From Streptomyces sp. R21 (lineage in GTDB: Bacteria > Actinomycetota > Actinomycetes > Streptomycetales > Streptomycetaceae): DNA of 64,000 nt. This document shows, piece after piece, positions 33,770-42,966 of this stretch. The notes under the pieces were generated by a model that saw nothing but the letters and a program-made list of their open reading frames with translations, searched no databases and was not told the origin of the DNA. Positions within the stretch are counted from its first letter, which is position 1. The number at the start of each line of letters is the position of its first letter. The stretch covers positions 8,648,501-8,712,500 of the forward strand of contig NZ_CP163435.1 of assembly GCF_041051975.1 (NCBI RefSeq), written 5' to 3'. A program made the translations under genes and the position numbers.

Positions 33770-34120
33770 AGGAGTGGGCTCGAATCCTTGCCCGGTGGTG
33801 TTCGTTCATGCCGGGTGCTGCTGTGCGCGCAGGTCAGAAGCACCCGGCATGATTCCTGATCCGGCTCGTGGCGGCTGTTGCTCGGTCATCCGCTCACGCA
33901 TTGCTCACGCGGGGCATGCTCAGCCAAGGGGCACCGTATCCCCGCAGCGCCTCTGTCAATGAGCACGGTGAGTGCCACTCCAGCTCGAAGGAGCACCAGG
34001 GCTCCGGCGTGGCTCCCAGCAGAGGCGGCGATCATGGATCCGGCCGCGGTGTGGGGCCGCGCGGAGTCGCGAAGGGGCGCGCGCCTTGCCTGCGTCGTGT
34101 GCTCGGCGCACGCTGGTCGT

Positions 34121-34882
34121 ATGGGTGCTCACGACGGTGGCCCTACGCTCATCACTTCCGTGCAGCGGGCCTTCCGACTGCTGGAGGCGGTGAGCACGCA
34201 CGAGAACGGCGCGCCGGCGAAGCAACTGGCGCGTGAGACGGGACTGCCCCTGGCCACCGCCTATCACCTGCTGCGGACGCTGGTCCACGACGGATACGTA
34301 CGGAAGCTGGATGACGGCGGGTTCGTCCTGGGCGACAAGCTGCAGACGCTGCACACCACGGGCCGCGGGCAGGCGCTGCTCAGCCGTGTCCGTCCCACGC
34401 TCGCCGCTCTGCGGGACGAGCTCGCGACCGCCGCGTACCTCACCTTCTACGAGGAGGGCGAGATCCGGGTCGCCGAGATCGTCGACGGCCCCCAGGCGCC
34501 CCGTGTCGACCTCTGGGTGGGATTCGAGGACGCGGGGCACGCCACCGCGCTGGGCAAGTCCGTGCTGCGAGAACTGGACGACGAGGCCCGCAAGGACTAC
34601 CTCTCCCGGCACAACCTCGCCGACCTCACACCACGGACCATCACCAGCCGTCCGGAGCTGCTCCGGCAACTCGACTCCTCACCCGTGGCCCCGGCCGTCA
34701 CGGACCTGGAGGAGTATGCCCTCGGTACGGTCTGTGTCGCCGTGCCCGTCTACAGCGGGGACACACTCGGCTCGCTCGGCGTCTCGCTGCGGGCGGACCG
34801 GCTCTCCCGACTCGAGGAGATTCTGGAGCGGCTGATCCCGACCGCGAGTCGCGTGACCAGGGGCCTCTCGCTCACTATCTGA
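34121..34882 (+). CDS. IclR family transcriptional regulator
   Basis: A 253-aa regulator: winged helix-turn-helix in the first 75 residues (RAFRLLEAVSTHENGAPAKQ, LPLATAYHLLRTLVHDGYV) and the GAF-like IclR effector domain (ARVDLWVGF-type block, HATALGKSVL, EEYALGTVCVAVPV). No clear ribosome site precedes ATG 34121, so leaderless translation is possible. It lies between the two 128-bp repeats with a PP2C gene. Its target may be that neighbour. Confidence 0.82.
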   Translation: MGAHDGGPTLITSVQRAFRLLEAVSTHENGAPAKQLARETGLPLATAYHLLRTLVHDGYVRKLDDGGFVLGDKLQTLHTTGRGQALLSRVRPTLAALRDELATAAYLTFYEEGEIRVAEIVDGPQAPRVDLWVGFEDAGHATALGKSVLRELDDEARKDYLSRHNLADLTPRTITSRPELLRQLDSSPVAPAVTDLEEYALGTVCVAVPVYSGDTLGSLGVSLRADRLSRLEEILERLIPTASRVTRGLSLTI

Positions 34883-34981
34883 AAATCCTCTCCTTGTGGC
34901 GCCCGGACCGAACCTCTTTCCTGGATGAAAGAGACATTTCGGGAGTGCGCCCCGCGCGCAGGTGAGGACTACGGACGAAGC

Positions 34982-36427
34982 ATGAGTCACGCCCGAGACC
35001 GTGGTGGCGACCACGGGCCGATGCGGCCGTTCAGGAACCAAGCGGCCGGTGCCGGGTCGGCGGCCCGGAAGCGTGCCGCCGTACGGTTGGCCGCCGGTAC
35101 ACCCGTACTGCCCGTGCTGATCGTCTCCGTCGTCGTGCTCATCGATGTCGCGTGCGGAGCAGGGACGATCTGGCTGCCACTGCTCGCGGCCGGGCCCGCG
35201 CTGGCCGCCACCACCGGCGGGCCGCGCGGAGTCCTCTGTGTCGGCCTTCTCGCCGCGGTGCTGGGCGCGACGCTCGGAACCAGGGACGGTGTTCCGGGAC
35301 ATGAGCTGACGGCCGTACTGTCCGCCCTGGCGGCCGTCACGCTGGCAAGTGGCCTCGCCAGCGCGCTGCGCGGGCGTCGTGAACGGGTGCTCGCGGCCGT
35401 CCGCTCGGTCGCGGAGGCCGCCCAGCATGCGCTCCTCAAGCCCGTACCGGCGGCTGTCGGCCCGTTCCAGGTGGCCGTCCGCTACAGCGCCGCGGCGGCG
35501 GAGGCCCGTATCGGCGGGGATCTCTATGCGCTGGTGCCCACCCCGTACGGGGTCAGGCTGATCGTCGGCGATGTGCGCGGCAAGGGGCTGCCGGCCGTGG
35601 GGACCGCCGCACTCGTACTCGGTGTCTTCCGTGAGGCCGCCTACGACGAGCCCGATCTCCTCGCCGTCGTCGGCAGGATCGAGCGGAGCCTGGCGCGCAA
35701 CCTCGGTTGCGACGACTTCGTCACCGCCGTGGTCGCCGGGTACCCGCAGGCAGGCCATCTGGAGGTGGTCAACTGTGGACACGCGCCTCCGCTGCTGGTG
35801 CGCGAATCCGGCACCGTCGTGACGGTGGAGCCTGCCCATCCGGCCCCGCCCCTCGGGCTGCGCGCCCTCACGGACGAGACCCCCAGCCTCCAGGTGCTGC
35901 CTTTCGCCGACGGGGATCAACTGCTGCTCTACACCGATGGGGTTACCGAGGCCCGCAACCACCGCCGTGAGTTCTACCCGCTCGCCGAAGGGCTGGCCCG
36001 CCACTTGTCCGACGAGCCGGCCGGCACCCTCACCGCGCTCCATGACGAACTGCTGGCGCATGTGGGCGGCCGACTGCACGACGATGCGGCGCTGCTCCTG
36101 CTCCGCAAGCCGGCTGTTCCCGAAGCGACCACTCCCGCAGCCGAAGCCGCCGTTTTCGAAGCGGCGTCGGACGCCGGTCGCGGCAGCGGCTCACGCTCCG
36201 TCTCGTCCCGATGCCGGTCCTCTGCTGCGGGCGCGGGCGCGGGCGACGGAAGCCAGGCTGCCGAGAAGCCCGAAGGAGCGGCGGACCTAGGTATCCCCTT
36301 CGCCGCCTTCTCGGGAGAATTTTCGGGACCTGGCGATTCGTCCGCTGACGCAAACGGCCCCGGACGAGGAGTCCGAGGCCGATCAGAATGCCTCCCTGAG
36401 GGGAGAAACCCCAGGTCAGCGGCTTAA
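34982..36427 (+). CDS. Membrane-anchored SpoIIE/PP2C-type phosphatase
   Basis: About 481 aa. Two or three N-terminal membrane helices (VLPVLIVSVVVLIDVA; LGATLGTRDG region) precede a PP2C domain: VAVRYSAAAAEARIGGDLYA, LIVGDVRGKGLPA, NCGHAPPLLV, LLLYTDGVTEARN, DDAALLLL, with the metal-binding Asp residues kept. It would dephosphorylate a Ser/Thr phosphoprotein such as an anti-sigma antagonist. The last 29 or so residues are encoded by the second 128-bp repeat, so the natural C-terminus was replaced. ATG 34925 is an alternative start; neither has a strong site. Confidence 0.78.
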   Translation: MSHARDRGGDHGPMRPFRNQAAGAGSAARKRAAVRLAAGTPVLPVLIVSVVVLIDVACGAGTIWLPLLAAGPALAATTGGPRGVLCVGLLAAVLGATLGTRDGVPGHELTAVLSALAAVTLASGLASALRGRRERVLAAVRSVAEAAQHALLKPVPAAVGPFQVAVRYSAAAAEARIGGDLYALVPTPYGVRLIVGDVRGKGLPAVGTAALVLGVFREAAYDEPDLLAVVGRIERSLARNLGCDDFVTAVVAGYPQAGHLEVVNCGHAPPLLVRESGTVVTVEPAHPAPPLGLRALTDETPSLQVLPFADGDQLLLYTDGVTEARNHRREFYPLAEGLARHLSDEPAGTLTALHDELLAHVGGRLHDDAALLLLRKPAVPEATTPAAEAAVFEAASDAGRGSGSRSVSSRCRSSAAGAGAGDGSQAAEKPEGAADLGIPFAAFSGEFSGPGDSSADANGPGRGVRGRSECLPEGRNPRSAA

Positions 36428-36469
36428 TGCGTTGTGCCCCCGGCAGGATTCGAAACTGCGACACCCGCT
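36341..36469 (-). repeat. Direct repeat copy 2 with tRNA-Arg 3' fragment
   Basis: Nearly the same block as 33642-33769. The tRNA part is on the minus strand with the T-arm changed to GCAGTTTCGAATCCTGC (one mismatch), while the acceptor end CCGGGGGCA is closer to a genuine tRNA-Arg. The two copies bracket 2.6 kb with the IclR and PP2C genes, as attL and attR would. Confidence 0.75.
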
Positions 36470-36590
36470 TTAGGGGGTTTTAGGAGTTCGATCCGTCCCA
36501 GGCACGGTGGGGCCTTCTCGCGTGCACCGGGGACATGGGCGACTGCCGACAGTTGCGGCTGTTCGTCGCTGTTGATGTCAGTGTTGGATG

Positions 36591-36791
36591 TCAGTGGAAC
36601 AGCTCTGGTACGGGGCAGGCCTCCAGCGGCTCATCCGGCCGATCGGCCCAGTTCCACCAGACGTGCCGCCCGGTGCACTTCCACAACGCGCGGCAGGCGC
36701 GCCGTTTGTCGTCTTCCCGGGCGGAGAGTACGAAGCCACCGGGCTTCATGGGCTGACTGCACTCGGGACAGGCCGGGGTGTCGCTGGTCAT
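36591..36791 (-). CDS. Small zinc-ribbon-like protein
   Basis: A 66-aa protein beginning TSDTPACPECSQPMKPGGF, with a second pair in RACRALWKCTGRHVWW. The CxxC and CxxxxxC pairs could hold a zinc ion. Trp-rich C-terminal half. AGGG lies before the ATG at 36791; a GTG nine bases earlier is possible. Function unknown. Confidence 0.6.
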   Translation of the reverse strand: MTSDTPACPECSQPMKPGGFVLSAREDDKRRACRALWKCTGRHVWWNWADRPDEPLEACPVPELFH

Positions 36792-36800
36792 GTGGCGCAC

Positions 36801-37390
36801 CCTATTGGAGAGCGACTGCGGCTCCGTGCTGGGATGCGTACGCTGCCGAAGGCCGGAACCTCAGCTCACGAAAGTCAGCAACGACGGTGGGTCAGCCGAC
36901 AGATCAGGCGCGCGTGTGCCTCGCTAAGCCCCGACCGGCCTCAGCCACGCTGCCGGGGCCGTCGACCAGAGCAAGCCATGAGGGCCAACCCGTGACGACG
37001 GCGCAGGAGCCCTCAGCTTGGGAAGCCACGGCGCTTGGGCGGCCATAGAGCCGCTGACCTGTGGGGATGAGTCGAGTCGATGGTGTTGCGTGCGTTTGAT
37101 CGCACCGCTGTTGACCGTGCTGATGAGGATCTTTGGAATCGGCCAGGGTCGCTCTTCCCTTCACATCGTTGGATCTTGAAATGAGTGAAGAGGGCTCTGC
37201 GCTTGGCTCAGCTGGTTCGTTGTCCATCTCTGGGAGCGCTTCGCCAGTGCACACCCCTGCGAAGCCCCCTGACTGGCTCACTCGTCGGCTTCTGGGCCGA
37301 ACCGGCTGGAGTGCCTGGCCGGTGACGTTCGCTTCGTGCCCCTGGGCCGGCTGAGCAGACCCGAGACCGCCGACCCGGGGCTTCGTCGTC
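36801..37390. other. Gene-free stretch
   Basis: No reading frame with normal codon bias or known motif was found on either strand. Likely eroded DNA downstream of the tRNA-Arg attachment relic. Confidence 0.5.
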
Positions 37391-37523
37391 GGTGGCCGTG
37401 GCGGCCCGGCTCGGTGTGGACCTTGGCGGGCTGGATGGGGTGAGGGCCCTTCGTGTGAGAATGCGGGTGCCTTCGCCCTGCCGTATCTGTTCCGCTGCTG
37501 CGCCGCGATCCATCGAGGTTTCC

Positions 37524-38183
37524 ATGTCCAAGCCCGTCGTCCGTGAACCGTTGCGTCGCAATTCGCGGGCGAACCGGGCGCGCATCCTGGCCACGGCCCG
37601 TAAGGAGTTGGGCCGGAACCCGGACGTCACGCTGGAGGAGCTGGCGCGAGCCGCGGGTGTCGTACGGCGCACCTTGTTCGGTCACTTCCCCGGGCGGGCG
37701 GCGCTGCTGGAAGCCCTCGCCGAGGAAGCCTCCGAAACGCTTCGGCTCGCCGTGGCGGCCGGTGTCGAACGCGAGAAGGAGAATTCGGCCGAGTGGGCTC
37801 TTGCCCGCCTCGTGTTCTCGATGTGGCCCGTGGGGGACCGGTACCGCCTGCTGCTGGCGCTGGCCAGGCGTGATCTCGGTGTGGAGCGGGTGGCCGAGGT
37901 ACTGGCACCGGCTCGTACGGAGACGACGGCCGTACTGGAGCGCGGGCAGCGGGACGGCGTCTTCCAGTCGCATCTGCCGGCCGCTGTGTTGAGCGCCGGG
38001 CTGGAAGCGATGACGGTCGCGCTGCTGGAGGCGGTCAACACAGGGGCACTGGAGGACGACGGCGGGATCCGGGTCGCCCTCACCACGCTCATCGCGGCCG
38101 GGGTGCCGGAGGAGCGGGCGCGTGTCGTGGTCGAGGCTGTCGCGTCGTCGACTGCGATCGCGGAGTCCGTGGTCGACGACTGA
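37524..38183 (+). CDS. TetR family regulator, paralogue of the 42967 gene
   Basis: A 219-aa TetR regulator. The HTH covers RARILATARKELGRNPDVT to VVRRTLFGHFPGRAALLEAL. The ligand domain shares long blocks with the TetR at 42967-43653 (WPVGDRYRLLLALA; VLAPARTETTAVLERGQRDGVF), so the two are duplicates. CGAGG precedes the ATG. It is followed by an operator-like palindrome and the PASTA kinase gene, its probable target. Confidence 0.85.
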   Translation: MSKPVVREPLRRNSRANRARILATARKELGRNPDVTLEELARAAGVVRRTLFGHFPGRAALLEALAEEASETLRLAVAAGVEREKENSAEWALARLVFSMWPVGDRYRLLLALARRDLGVERVAEVLAPARTETTAVLERGQRDGVFQSHLPAAVLSAGLEAMTVALLEAVNTGALEDDGGIRVALTTLIAAGVPEERARVVVEAVASSTAIAESVVDD

Positions 38184-38374
38184 GCCGTCGTCGTCGCCGT
38201 CGTGCCTGGCGCCCGCGTGGTCCTGTCTGCCTCGGTGCTCCGTGTCGTGCCGTGCCGTCCGGTGCCGTGCAGTGCCGGGCCGGAGTTGTCTGCTGCCCTG
38301 TCTCGTTCGGGCGGAGTCCCAGGTGTCGGCCGGAGCGTGAGCCGTGACGAGGGTCTCACGTTCCGGTCTCCCGG

Positions 38375-38393
38375 CGGGCAAGATAGTTGCCCG
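38375..38393. promoter_or_regulatory. TetR operator-like palindrome
   Basis: CGGGCAAGATAGTTGCCCG, perfect 7-bp arms around a 5-base spacer, about 90 bases before the PASTA kinase start. The right arm and its next 16 bases (to 38409) match 42890-42912 at about 20 of 23 positions. The palindrome itself matches the reverse strand of 42878-42896 at 15 of 19. Confidence 0.65.
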
Positions 38394-38483
38394 TCAATGT
38401 GCAATTATTTTTGCTGTGCTCCTGGCTTCGTGGGCGGCCCGGCTGCCGCGTCATGGACTTTCGACTTTCGATGGAGAAGCGCA

Positions 38484-40472
38484 GTGAACCTCGGCGGACC
38501 AGACGACCTGACCCTTCCCCACCAGGGTCACCCGGTGGCCCTCCTCGGTGGCCGGTACGAGCTGCGTCACCTGCTCGGCTCCGGCGGTATGGCCGAGGTG
38601 TATCTCGCGCACGACTTTCGGCTCGACCGCGGCGTGGCCGTGAAAACCCTGCGCGGCGACCTCGCCCACGAACCGGCGCTCCAGGAACGGTTCCGGAGGG
38701 AGGCGCAGTCCACCGCGTCGCTCAACCATCCCGCCATCGCGGCGGTGTACGACACGGGGGAGAACGTGGCGTACGGCGCCCAGTTGCCGTACCTCGTGAT
38801 GGAGTACGTCGACGGGACCACCCTGCGCGACGCCCTGCACTCCGGGCCGCCGATGACCGTCGAACGAGCCCTGGAGGTGACGGCCGGAGTTCTGCGGGCC
38901 CTCGCCCACTCGCATCAGCACGGCATCGTGCACCGGGACATCAAACCGGCCAATGTCATGCTGACCTGGGCCGGAGATGTCAAGGTCATGGACTTCGGGA
39001 TCGCCCGGGACGCTCGGGACGTCGGCATGACGCAGACGTCGGTCGTGATCGGGACCGCCCAGTACCTCTCGCCGGAACAGGCGATGGGACGGGAGACCGA
39101 CGCGCGGTCCGACCTGTACTCCATCGGCTGCCTGCTGTACGAACTGCTGACCTTCCGCACGCCGTTCACCGGCGAGACGCCGATGGCGGTGATGTACCAG
39201 CACATCCAGGAGGTCCCGCGTCCGCCGAGCCTGTACAACCCCGAGGCCGGCCCCCAGGTGGACGCGATCGTCCTGCGTGCCCTGGAGAAGGACCCCGCAT
39301 ACCGCTATCAGTCGGCCGAGCAGATGCTTGCCGACGTCGAGGCGTACCTGGGTACGGGCCTGCTCGTGTCGGGCGCCGAACTTCCGCCGGTGGAGGGCGA
39401 CTTCCCGTACGACGACACCGGCCCGGAAGCGGAGAGCGGCCGGCGCAGAGGAACCGTCGTGCTGATCACGGCGGGCGTGGCCGTCGCCGTCCTGGCGCTG
39501 GTCATGGGCTGGTTCATGTTCGGACGTGGTGCGGCCGACGACGGCAAGGTCGGTGTACCCGACCTCGTGGGCCAGACCCTGGAGGAGGCCCGGCGTACGG
39601 CCGAGAACGTCGAACTCACCGTCACCGTCGACAAGCGGGAGCCGTGCGCCGCCCAGCCCAAGGGTCACATCTGCGAGCAGAGCCCCGTGGAAGGGGAACT
39701 CGCCAAGGGCGAGGCGGTCTCGGTCACCGTCTCCACCGGGGCGCCCAAGGTCGAGGTGCCGGACGTGACGGACAAGGACGAGGACGACGCGTCCCGGATC
39801 CTGGAGGACAAGGGCTTCAAGGTGAAGCTGCGGCACGTCGAATCCGACACCGAGGATCCCGGAACCGTTCTCAAGCAGGACCCGGAAGGCGGCGAGAAGG
39901 CCGAGAAGGGCACCGAGATCACCCTCGCGGTGGCCAAGGAGGCGGCGAAGGCCACGGTCCCGGACCTCAGCGGTGCGACGGTGAACGAGGCCCGGAAGCT
40001 GCTGGCCGCCCAGGACCTGAAACTCGGCAGCACGACCGAGGTCGAGAGCGATGCCGAGTCGGGGACCGTGCTGGGACAGAGCGTCGCTTCCGGTGACGAG
40101 GTCGAGCCGGGTACGGCGATCGACGTCAAGGTCGCCAAGGCCGTGCAGACCGTCCAGATCCCCACCGACATCGTCGGCAGGACGCTTGCCGAGGTCCAGG
40201 ACGAACTGGGTGCGCTCGGCCTCCAGGTCACTGTTGCCACCGGGTACTCCCAGGCGTCCGACGCGGTGGTGACGTCGAGCACCCCGGCCGCGGGGAGTGA
40301 GGTGGGGTCGGGAAGCACAGTGGTCGTTGTCACCCAGGCCCCCGTCACAGGCGAGTCGGACGAGGGCGCGGCGACGGGCGGAGATACGGGCGGTGACACG
40401 AGTGGTGACACGGGCGGTGACACGGAAACCGCGGAACCTCAGTTGCTGCCGGTCCCCCCGATCCCGGGATGA
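38484..40472 (+). CDS. PASTA-domain Ser/Thr protein kinase (PknB-like)
   Basis: A 662-aa membrane kinase. The N-terminal kinase has GSGGMAEVYLA (P-loop), VAVKTL, HRDIKPANVML and DFGIARD; one membrane helix lies near residues 325-347; four PASTA domains fill the exterior (starting near VGVPDLVG, VEVPDVTD, ATVPDLSG and VQIPTDIV). A Thr/Gly/Asp-rich tail ends the protein. Such kinases sense muropeptides or lipid II and control growth. GTG 38484 has GGAG seven bases upstream. The TetR gene and palindrome just upstream suggest an unusual specific control. This is probably an extra copy, away from the division cluster. Confidence 0.88.
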   Translation: MNLGGPDDLTLPHQGHPVALLGGRYELRHLLGSGGMAEVYLAHDFRLDRGVAVKTLRGDLAHEPALQERFRREAQSTASLNHPAIAAVYDTGENVAYGAQLPYLVMEYVDGTTLRDALHSGPPMTVERALEVTAGVLRALAHSHQHGIVHRDIKPANVMLTWAGDVKVMDFGIARDARDVGMTQTSVVIGTAQYLSPEQAMGRETDARSDLYSIGCLLYELLTFRTPFTGETPMAVMYQHIQEVPRPPSLYNPEAGPQVDAIVLRALEKDPAYRYQSAEQMLADVEAYLGTGLLVSGAELPPVEGDFPYDDTGPEAESGRRRGTVVLITAGVAVAVLALVMGWFMFGRGAADDGKVGVPDLVGQTLEEARRTAENVELTVTVDKREPCAAQPKGHICEQSPVEGELAKGEAVSVTVSTGAPKVEVPDVTDKDEDDASRILEDKGFKVKLRHVESDTEDPGTVLKQDPEGGEKAEKGTEITLAVAKEAAKATVPDLSGATVNEARKLLAAQDLKLGSTTEVESDAESGTVLGQSVASGDEVEPGTAIDVKVAKAVQTVQIPTDIVGRTLAEVQDELGALGLQVTVATGYSQASDAVVTSSTPAAGSEVGSGSTVVVVTQAPVTGESDEGAATGGDTGGDTSGDTGGDTETAEPQLLPVPPIPG

Positions 40473-40529
40473 TCCCCGGCCCGGTGGACGCCCGTCGGCA
40501 ACGTGCGGCTCTCAGTCGCCGGAACGTTG

Positions 40530-41030
40530 CCGGAACGCCGGTAGATCGCGCCCATGAAGATCGAGACGAGGGCGTCCCCGCAGTCCGAGCGGGCCTGTTC
40601 GAACTTCGGCGTCGAGGCCGCGTAGGCGTCGCCGTCCATGCCCGCCACAGTGATGGACCCGGTATGCACCGGCCCCGGCACAGCACCGCGACGGTGACAC
40701 CGGTGGCCGTCGGCTCCGCGCGCACGTCCTAGCTGTAGATCTGTACGAACGCTTTCGTCCCGGCGTATCGGGCCTGGCCCGGCTGTGGGAGGAAGCCGCT
40801 GACGGAGCCGAGGTCGAGGATCGCGCCGCGCCCCCGCGGCGGAATCTGCTGCACCGCCCGGGTGGTCAGGTCGATGACTGTCTCGACGATGACCCGCACC
40901 TGCGCGATCTCGGCGTCAAGGGGTGAGTGGATCACCGCGTCGACGGTGCCGATGCCGGCGTTGTCGACCAGGACGTCCACCGTCAGCCCGCGCTCGGCGA
41001 CCGTGTCGAACAGCCGCGCCCGTTGCCCGG
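40530..41030 (-). pseudogene. Short-chain dehydrogenase, frameshifted and N-truncated
   Basis: Three frames together give an SDR: DVLVDNAGIG, AILDLGSVSGFLPQPGQ and YAGTKAF in the first; RAEPTATGVTVAVLC in the second; PGPVHTGSITVAGMDGDAYA in the third. The N-terminal TGxxxGIG cofactor motif is missing. At least two frameshifts occur near 40729 and 40690. Confidence 0.65.
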
Positions 41031-41201
41031 CGACACGGTGTTGATCAGGTCTCCGCCGTGTCGAGTGACCGTGCTTGCGTGTCGACAGACCGGGACGGGC
41101 GCAACTCCCGACAGCGGAAGGACGGTGCCGGCTGTCCCCTCCCGGCACCGTCCATGGCCGTGCGCTGCTCAAGGCACGGCCCGCTCTGAGGTGGTGGCCG
41201 C

Positions 41202-42836
41202 TCAGACGGCGCCCGTGCGCGCCTCTTGCCCGTCCTGTGAGTCCTGCGTCTCCTGCGTCTCCTGCGCATCCTCCGGCCGGTGCTTGTCCGCCTTCCGGCG
41301 GCCGGGCAGCACCGCGAGGACGACCATCGTTCCGGCGGCCATGATGATCCCGCCGATCAGGCTGGTCTGGGCGATGCTGTGGGCGAAGGACTCGTGGACG
41401 GCGTCGACCAGCGCCTGTGCCTGCTGCGCCCCGCCCGCCGGGTTCTTCGCGACCTCCTCGGCCACGGCCAGGCCGCTACCCACGGAGTCCCTGGCTGTTT
41501 CCAGCGCCGCGGCGGGGAGGTGGCCGCCGACCAGGTCGGTCAGCTCGTCCCGGTACGCCGTGCCGAGCAGGGAGCCGAGCAGCGCGATGCCGAGAGAGCC
41601 GCCCAGTTCCACCGAGGTGTCGTTGGCGCCGCCGCCGACGCCCAGCTCGGCCTCGGGGAAGGAGCCCATGATGGTGTCGGTGGCGGGGGAGACGCTCAGG
41701 CCGATGGCGAAGCCCAGCATCATCATCGGGGCCAGGAAATCGGTGTACGTCGAGCCCTTGTCGACCTGGGTAAGCAGAAAGACGCCGGCCGTGCCGATGA
41801 CCATGCCGGTCACCACCATCAGCTTGACCCCCAGCTTCGGGGTCAGGCGTCCCGTCACCGTGGCGCCGAGGACGACGGCACCGGCCAGCGGCAGCAGTCG
41901 TACGCCGGTCTCCAGGGCGTCGTAGCCGAGGATGAACTGCAGGTACTGGGTGGAGTAGTAGATCGCGCCGAAGGTGCCGAAGAAGAAGAACAGCACCGCG
42001 ATCATCGAGCCTGTGAAGGGGCGCAGCTTGAACTTGCGCACGTCCAGCATCGGGTGCGGGTGCCTCAGCTCCCAGGCCACGAAGGCCACGAGACCGACAC
42101 CGGCGGCGACGGCCGCGGCGACGGGACCGGCGCCCCAGCCGAAGTGCGGGCCCTCGATGGTCGCGTAGACCAGGGAGCCGATGGAGACGATGGAGAGCAG
42201 GCCGCCGACATAGTCGATCCGGCCCATGCCCTCCGCCTTGGACGGCGGGACCAGGACCAGCGCGCCGATGACGGCGGCGACGGCGATGGGCACGTTGATC
42301 AGGAAGGTCGAGCCCCAGGCGTGGTCCTCCAGCAGCCATCCGGCGAGCAGGGGGCCGACGGCGATCGCGAGTCCCGAGGTGGCGCTCCAGGCGGTGATGG
42401 CCTTGACGCGCTCGCCCCGCGGGAACATCGCGACCAGCAGGGACAGTGTGGCCGGCATGACGACGGCGGCACCGACGCCCATGATCGCGCGGGCGGTGAT
42501 GACCAGCTCGGTCCGGTCGACGAGGCTGCCCATCACGGATCCGCCCGCGAAGATCAGCAGACCTGCGATCAGGGCGCCGCGGCGGCTGTACTTGTCGCCG
42601 ATCGCGCCCAGGACAAGCATCAGCGCGGCGTACGGGACGGTGTAGCCGTCGATGACCCATTGCAGGTCACTGCTGCTGAGGCCGAGATCCAGGGTCATGT
42701 CCGGCGCCGCCACGATCAGTGACGTGTTCGCCATGACGACGATGAGCAGGCTCAGGCAGAGCACGAGCAGTGCCCACCAGCGCCGGGCGTACGGCCCGGT
42801 CATCTTCTCGACGGGTGTGGTGGCAAGAAAGGGCAC
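41202..42836 (-). CDS. EmrB/QacA-type MFS drug exporter (14 TM)
   Basis: A 544-aa DHA2-family transporter. It has 14 hydrophobic segments, the motif LGAIGDKYSRRG between helices 2 and 3, and motif C-like GLAIAVGPLLAGWL. The C-terminal tail is Gln/Glu/Thr rich. The GTG at 42836 is preceded by GGGAG at six bases; the TTG at 42854 is less likely. Divergent from a TetR gene with a shared operator region, the usual layout for a substrate-induced exporter. Substrate unknown. Confidence 0.88.
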   Translation of the reverse strand: MPFLATTPVEKMTGPYARRWWALLVLCLSLLIVVMANTSLIVAAPDMTLDLGLSSSDLQWVIDGYTVPYAALMLVLGAIGDKYSRRGALIAGLLIFAGGSVMGSLVDRTELVITARAIMGVGAAVVMPATLSLLVAMFPRGERVKAITAWSATSGLAIAVGPLLAGWLLEDHAWGSTFLINVPIAVAAVIGALVLVPPSKAEGMGRIDYVGGLLSIVSIGSLVYATIEGPHFGWGAGPVAAAVAAGVGLVAFVAWELRHPHPMLDVRKFKLRPFTGSMIAVLFFFFGTFGAIYYSTQYLQFILGYDALETGVRLLPLAGAVVLGATVTGRLTPKLGVKLMVVTGMVIGTAGVFLLTQVDKGSTYTDFLAPMMMLGFAIGLSVSPATDTIMGSFPEAELGVGGGANDTSVELGGSLGIALLGSLLGTAYRDELTDLVGGHLPAAALETARDSVGSGLAVAEEVAKNPAGGAQQAQALVDAVHESFAHSIAQTSLIGGIIMAAGTMVVLAVLPGRRKADKHRPEDAQETQETQDSQDGQEARTGAV

Positions 42837-42860
42837 GAGGGGCTCCCAGGGCAACGAACT

Positions 42861-42912
42861 ATTTGCACATTGATGAGCAGGCTAGTTTCTTGCCCGTTGA
42901 TGTGCAAATATT
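42861..42912. promoter_or_regulatory. Divergent operator region of the MFS/TetR pair
   Basis: ATTTGCACAT (42861-42870) and ATGTGCAAAT (42900-42909) form an outer inverted repeat. Inside lies CAGGCTAGTTTCTTGCCCG (42878-42896), related in reverse orientation to the palindrome at 38375-38393. The right part matches the flank of that other site. Confidence 0.65.
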
Positions 42913-42966
42913 GCTGCGGCCCCCTCCCCTCCCCTCCCCTTCCCCTCTCCGTGCCGAGGTGCCGAC

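Noticed and set aside
33733..33775. A tRNA gene
   Set aside because: Only the 3' half of tRNA-Arg is present; the 5' acceptor strand and D-arm are missing. The same holds at 36430-36469 and, for tRNA-Gly, at 48687-48744.
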